A stretch of 64,000 bases of DNA from Flavobacteriales bacterium (lineage in GTDB: Bacteria; Bacteroidota; Bacteroidia; Flavobacteriales_F; PHOS-HE28), in the NCBI GenBank assembly GCA_016703005.1, contig JADJCX010000014.1, forward strand, positions 1-64,000. The letters are read 5' to 3'. Below, in pieces: positions 62,092 to 64,000 of this stretch (the first letter of the stretch is position 1; every line of letters begins with the position of its first letter). A model generated the notes under the pieces. That model saw only the letters and a program-made list of their open reading frames with translations. It ran no database searches and had not been told where the DNA came from. The position numbers were made by a program, and so were the translations under genes.

Positions 62092-63510
62092 TTACTGCAG
62101 GATCCTCCGCAAGCGTTCCACCAATGGAGCCGGTGTGGTGGTGGTTCCATGGAACTGCCGCGGTGCCCGCAAGTGATCGCGCAGTTCATCCAGGGTGAGG
62201 GCGATGCGCAATGCGCCGCTGGCCAGCGCTTCAGCAAAGAGATCGGCCGCGTTGCGATGAATGGCCACGGAGGGTACGCCCATGCTGACCGCTTCCAGTA
62301 CAACAGATGAGTATTGTGTAATGTGGAGATCGCATCCCTTCAGGACAGCGGCCAACGGTAGATCGGACGCCCGGGAAACACGTGCATTCCCGGTGAGTCC
62401 CTCGGCGCCAAGCACCTCGGCAATAAGCGTCGGCAATTGTGGGTTACCGGGATGCGTACGCACTATCCACTGACAAGTGGTGCGCGTCTCCCTGATCGCA
62501 TCGAGGACCGGGTAGGGTAACACATCAGGCAGGAAGGCCGTGTAAATCACCCTCGTGCGGCCATCTTCCTCCCAAACTGGTTGAGATGCGAAACCAGTGG
62601 ATCCTTCCATCCACGGGTTCCCGAGTGCGAGCGCCTTCAGCGGTGTAGCCGCGGCCCATGCCATGATGTTGTTCGCGCTGTCCTCGTCCCAACACCAGAA
62701 CGCTGATGGCATAACGCTGTACGCATCCGAAGGCAAGGCCGCCCAAGGCCCGTACGCCAGATGGCCCTTCCCCTGTATGCCGTGCTGAAGGTCGACGCAT
62801 CGTATGCCCAAGGCATGGCAGACGTGCTGCACGGCCAGGCTTTCGGTGGCGTACCAACACACCAGAAAAACACATTGTGGCCGCGACTCGCCCAGTAAGC
62901 GGGTATGCAGATCTAGATAGAGGTCGAAGTCGTGCAGTTGGCTGGCCAAATGCTGCAGCGTAGGTGTATTGCCCATAGCCGATACCTCGCGCAGCAAGGC
63001 TTCCAACCCCACCACCGACCGGGGGTCGGGTTTTGGCTTGCGGGCGTGCAGCGCAGCGCGCAATGCCAATGCGGGGCTCATATCGTAGCGCGGGCAATGG
63101 ACCGATCTGTTCGCCGGCGGGCGCACACCATGCCGATGCTCCACCACCGTACTGCGGAGACCGAGTTCTCCAGCAGCTCCGATCAGCGGGTCCGCATACC
63201 GCTCATGCGCAACCCCATCCCAAATTTCGGTGAACCTGTTCTCGGTGTAGAACAGCAGATCGGTACGTTCAATGTGGCGATGAAAGGGAAGGAGCGAGAC
63301 GGTACCGATGGCGAGTTGCTTCCACTTTGATTCCGGATTGCGCCTAGCTTGATCCAATACAGCGGTATCGGCAAGTTCGTGGGCGATCAAGTGTTCGCCG
63401 ATCTTCATTCAAAGGAGGGGCCAAATGCGTACCCCTTTGTGGATCATCGCGTTCACATCGTGCCGCCGTTCCAGATCATTGAGGAAGGCAACCACCTGCA
63501 AGCGGGTCAT
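62092..63510 (-). CDS. GT-B-like surface carbohydrate protein, candidate nonulosonate transferase (paralogue 2), in-frame TGA
   Basis: Read from the ATG at 63510 the protein opens MTRLQVVAFLNDLERRHDVN and 'KGVRIWPLL', matching paralogue 1 (52968-54401). It then meets an in-frame TGA at 63409-63411 exactly where paralogue 1 has Arg. The frame goes straight on with ATG 'KIGEHLIAHELADTAVLDQA', so translation could also restart at 63408 (438 residues). Later blocks mirror paralogue 1: 'CVDLQHGIQGKGHLAYGPWA', 'FWCWDEDSANNIMAWA', 'CQWIVRTHPGNPQ' and 'LKGCDLHITQYSSVVLEAVS'. It lies between the PtmA-like gene and legB. Confidence 0.6.
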
Positions 63511-63553
63511 CCCCACACTGGGCGTATCCGCGCCCGCGTCCTCTCGCGCTGGT

Positions 63554-64000
63554 TCAGAGCGTCCAGCCATCATCCACCACGATATTCTGGCCGTTCACGT
63601 ATTCCGACGCATCGCTGAGCAGGAAGAGCAGTGCTCCGTTGATGTCCTTGGGGTCGAGCATGCCCTTGCTGGTGGCGCTGGCGTTGTACCGGTCAAGGAA
63701 TTCCTGCGGCTGCGCATCGCGGATACCGCCCGGGCTGATGGCGTTGCACCGGATCCGCACGCCTTGTCCGCGGTGGTAGCTGGCGATGTATTTGGTGAGG
63801 TGCAGGACACCGGCCTTGATCACGGCGTATTCCACGGGCATGGTCATCGCCGTGCCTGCGTAGATGCCGAACCTCGGTGCAACGACACCGTAAATGCTCG
63901 ACATGTTCACGATGTTGCCGTGCCCTTGCCGCTTGAAGAGCTCCAAGAAGCGCTGGCATGCCAGGTAGTAACCACCCGCATGCAGCCCTACGTGCTCCAC
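63554..64000 (-). CDS. ptmA: PtmA-like short-chain dehydrogenase, cut by the right edge
   Basis: The C-terminal 148 codons of an SDR are visible; the start lies beyond 64000. Catalytic residues are in 'NIVNMSSIYGVVAPRFGIYA' (Ser) and 'MPVEYAVIKAGVLHLTKYIA' (YxxxK). 'IRCNAISPGGIRDAQPQEFL' and 'LLFLLSDASEYVNGQNIVVD' with 'DGWTL' complete the domain. The 'SSIYGVVAP' and 'SKGMLDPKDINGALLFLLSD' blocks resemble PtmA of Campylobacter, which supports legionaminate synthesis at an early step. It precedes paralogue 2 by 43 bp on the same strand and is the first visible gene of the Leg run. Confidence 0.75.
   Translation of the reverse strand: MEHVGLHAGGYYLACQRFLELFKRQGHGNIVNMSSIYGVVAPRFGIYAGTAMTMPVEYAVIKAGVLHLTKYIASYHRGQGVRIRCNAISPGGIRDAQPQEFLDRYNASATSKGMLDPKDINGALLFLLSDASEYVNGQNIVVDDGWTL

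Noticed and set aside
62092..63510. Recoding of TGA (selenocysteine or an alternative genetic code).
   Set aside because: TGA ends many other genes here (menA, menB, menC, legG and others), no SECIS-like hairpin is visible after it, and the paralogue has Arg at the site.

Overview
The window reads as the chromosome of a high-GC member of the Bacteroidota, most likely a Flavobacteriales-type bacterium. The reasons are several secreted proteins with a C-terminal type IX secretion (T9SS) sorting domain of the 'YPNPSSG' kind, an M1 metallopeptidase with a barrel-like C-terminal half, DUF4783 and DUF2147 proteins, a menaquinone-only quinone pathway, and upstream boxes resembling the Bacteroidota -7 element TAnnTTTG. 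No tRNA, rRNA, CRISPR array, integrase or transposase was recognised. All family calls come from reading the sequence; no database search was run.

Layout. (1) 1-6.5 kb: the start of a polysaccharide flippase, a zinc-ribbon methyltransferase, an NHL-repeat T9SS protein, a DUF2147 protein and a large M1 peptidase, nearly all broken by single-base indels. (2) 6.5-12.8 kb: an accessory stretch in which single genes alternate with copies of a roughly 78-bp palindromic repeat. The genes include a SUKH-3-like and an Imm26-like immunity protein facing each other, a small unknown protein, a TIR-domain protein of the CAP12/Pycsar type, a truncated S1-domain protein, an outer-membrane protein and two related T9SS proteins, one cut short at the repeats. 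(3) 13-20 kb: T9SS proteins, a PASTA-domain protein and an RluD-type pseudouridine synthase. (4) 20.1-27.3 kb: a compact minus-strand operon menI-menF-menD-menB-menA-menC-menE, divergent from an OmpR-type response regulator. (5) 28.3-32.5 kb: a large secreted sugar-dehydrogenase-like/LamG protein with a duplicated calcium-loop-like C-terminus, followed by a small T9SS protein. (6) 32.6-40.5 kb: a RecB/AddB-type nuclease, a 400-bp G/C homopolymer tract next to another repeat copy, a polysaccharide deacetylase, and nadC and rlmH with neighbours. (7) 40.5-64 kb: a surface-polysaccharide locus.

The polysaccharide locus has three minus-strand gene runs. The first holds two CDP-paratose-epimerase-like proteins, a methyltransferase, a GT2 and a membrane GT-C-like protein. 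The second holds three glycosyltransferases. The third matches the legionaminic acid route known from Campylobacter: PtmA-like SDR, LegB, LegC, a double LegH/NeuD acyltransferase, LegI, LegG, PtmE-like CBS-nucleotidyltransferase and a SpsF-like cytidylyltransferase. It is flanked by two paralogous GT-B-like proteins that are candidate nonulosonate transferases, and ends in an FkbM methyltransferase. Two multi-span membrane proteins are candidate polymerases.

Quality note. By eye, more than 15 frameshifts lie in the first 12.6 kb and about four in the remaining 51 kb. Many sit in homopolymers and can be repaired by one base while restoring catalytic motifs. They are best read as unpolished long-read errors rather than gene decay, and the 35.6-36.0 kb homopolymer tract is probably also an artefact. 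Frameshifted genes are annotated over their full inferred span.
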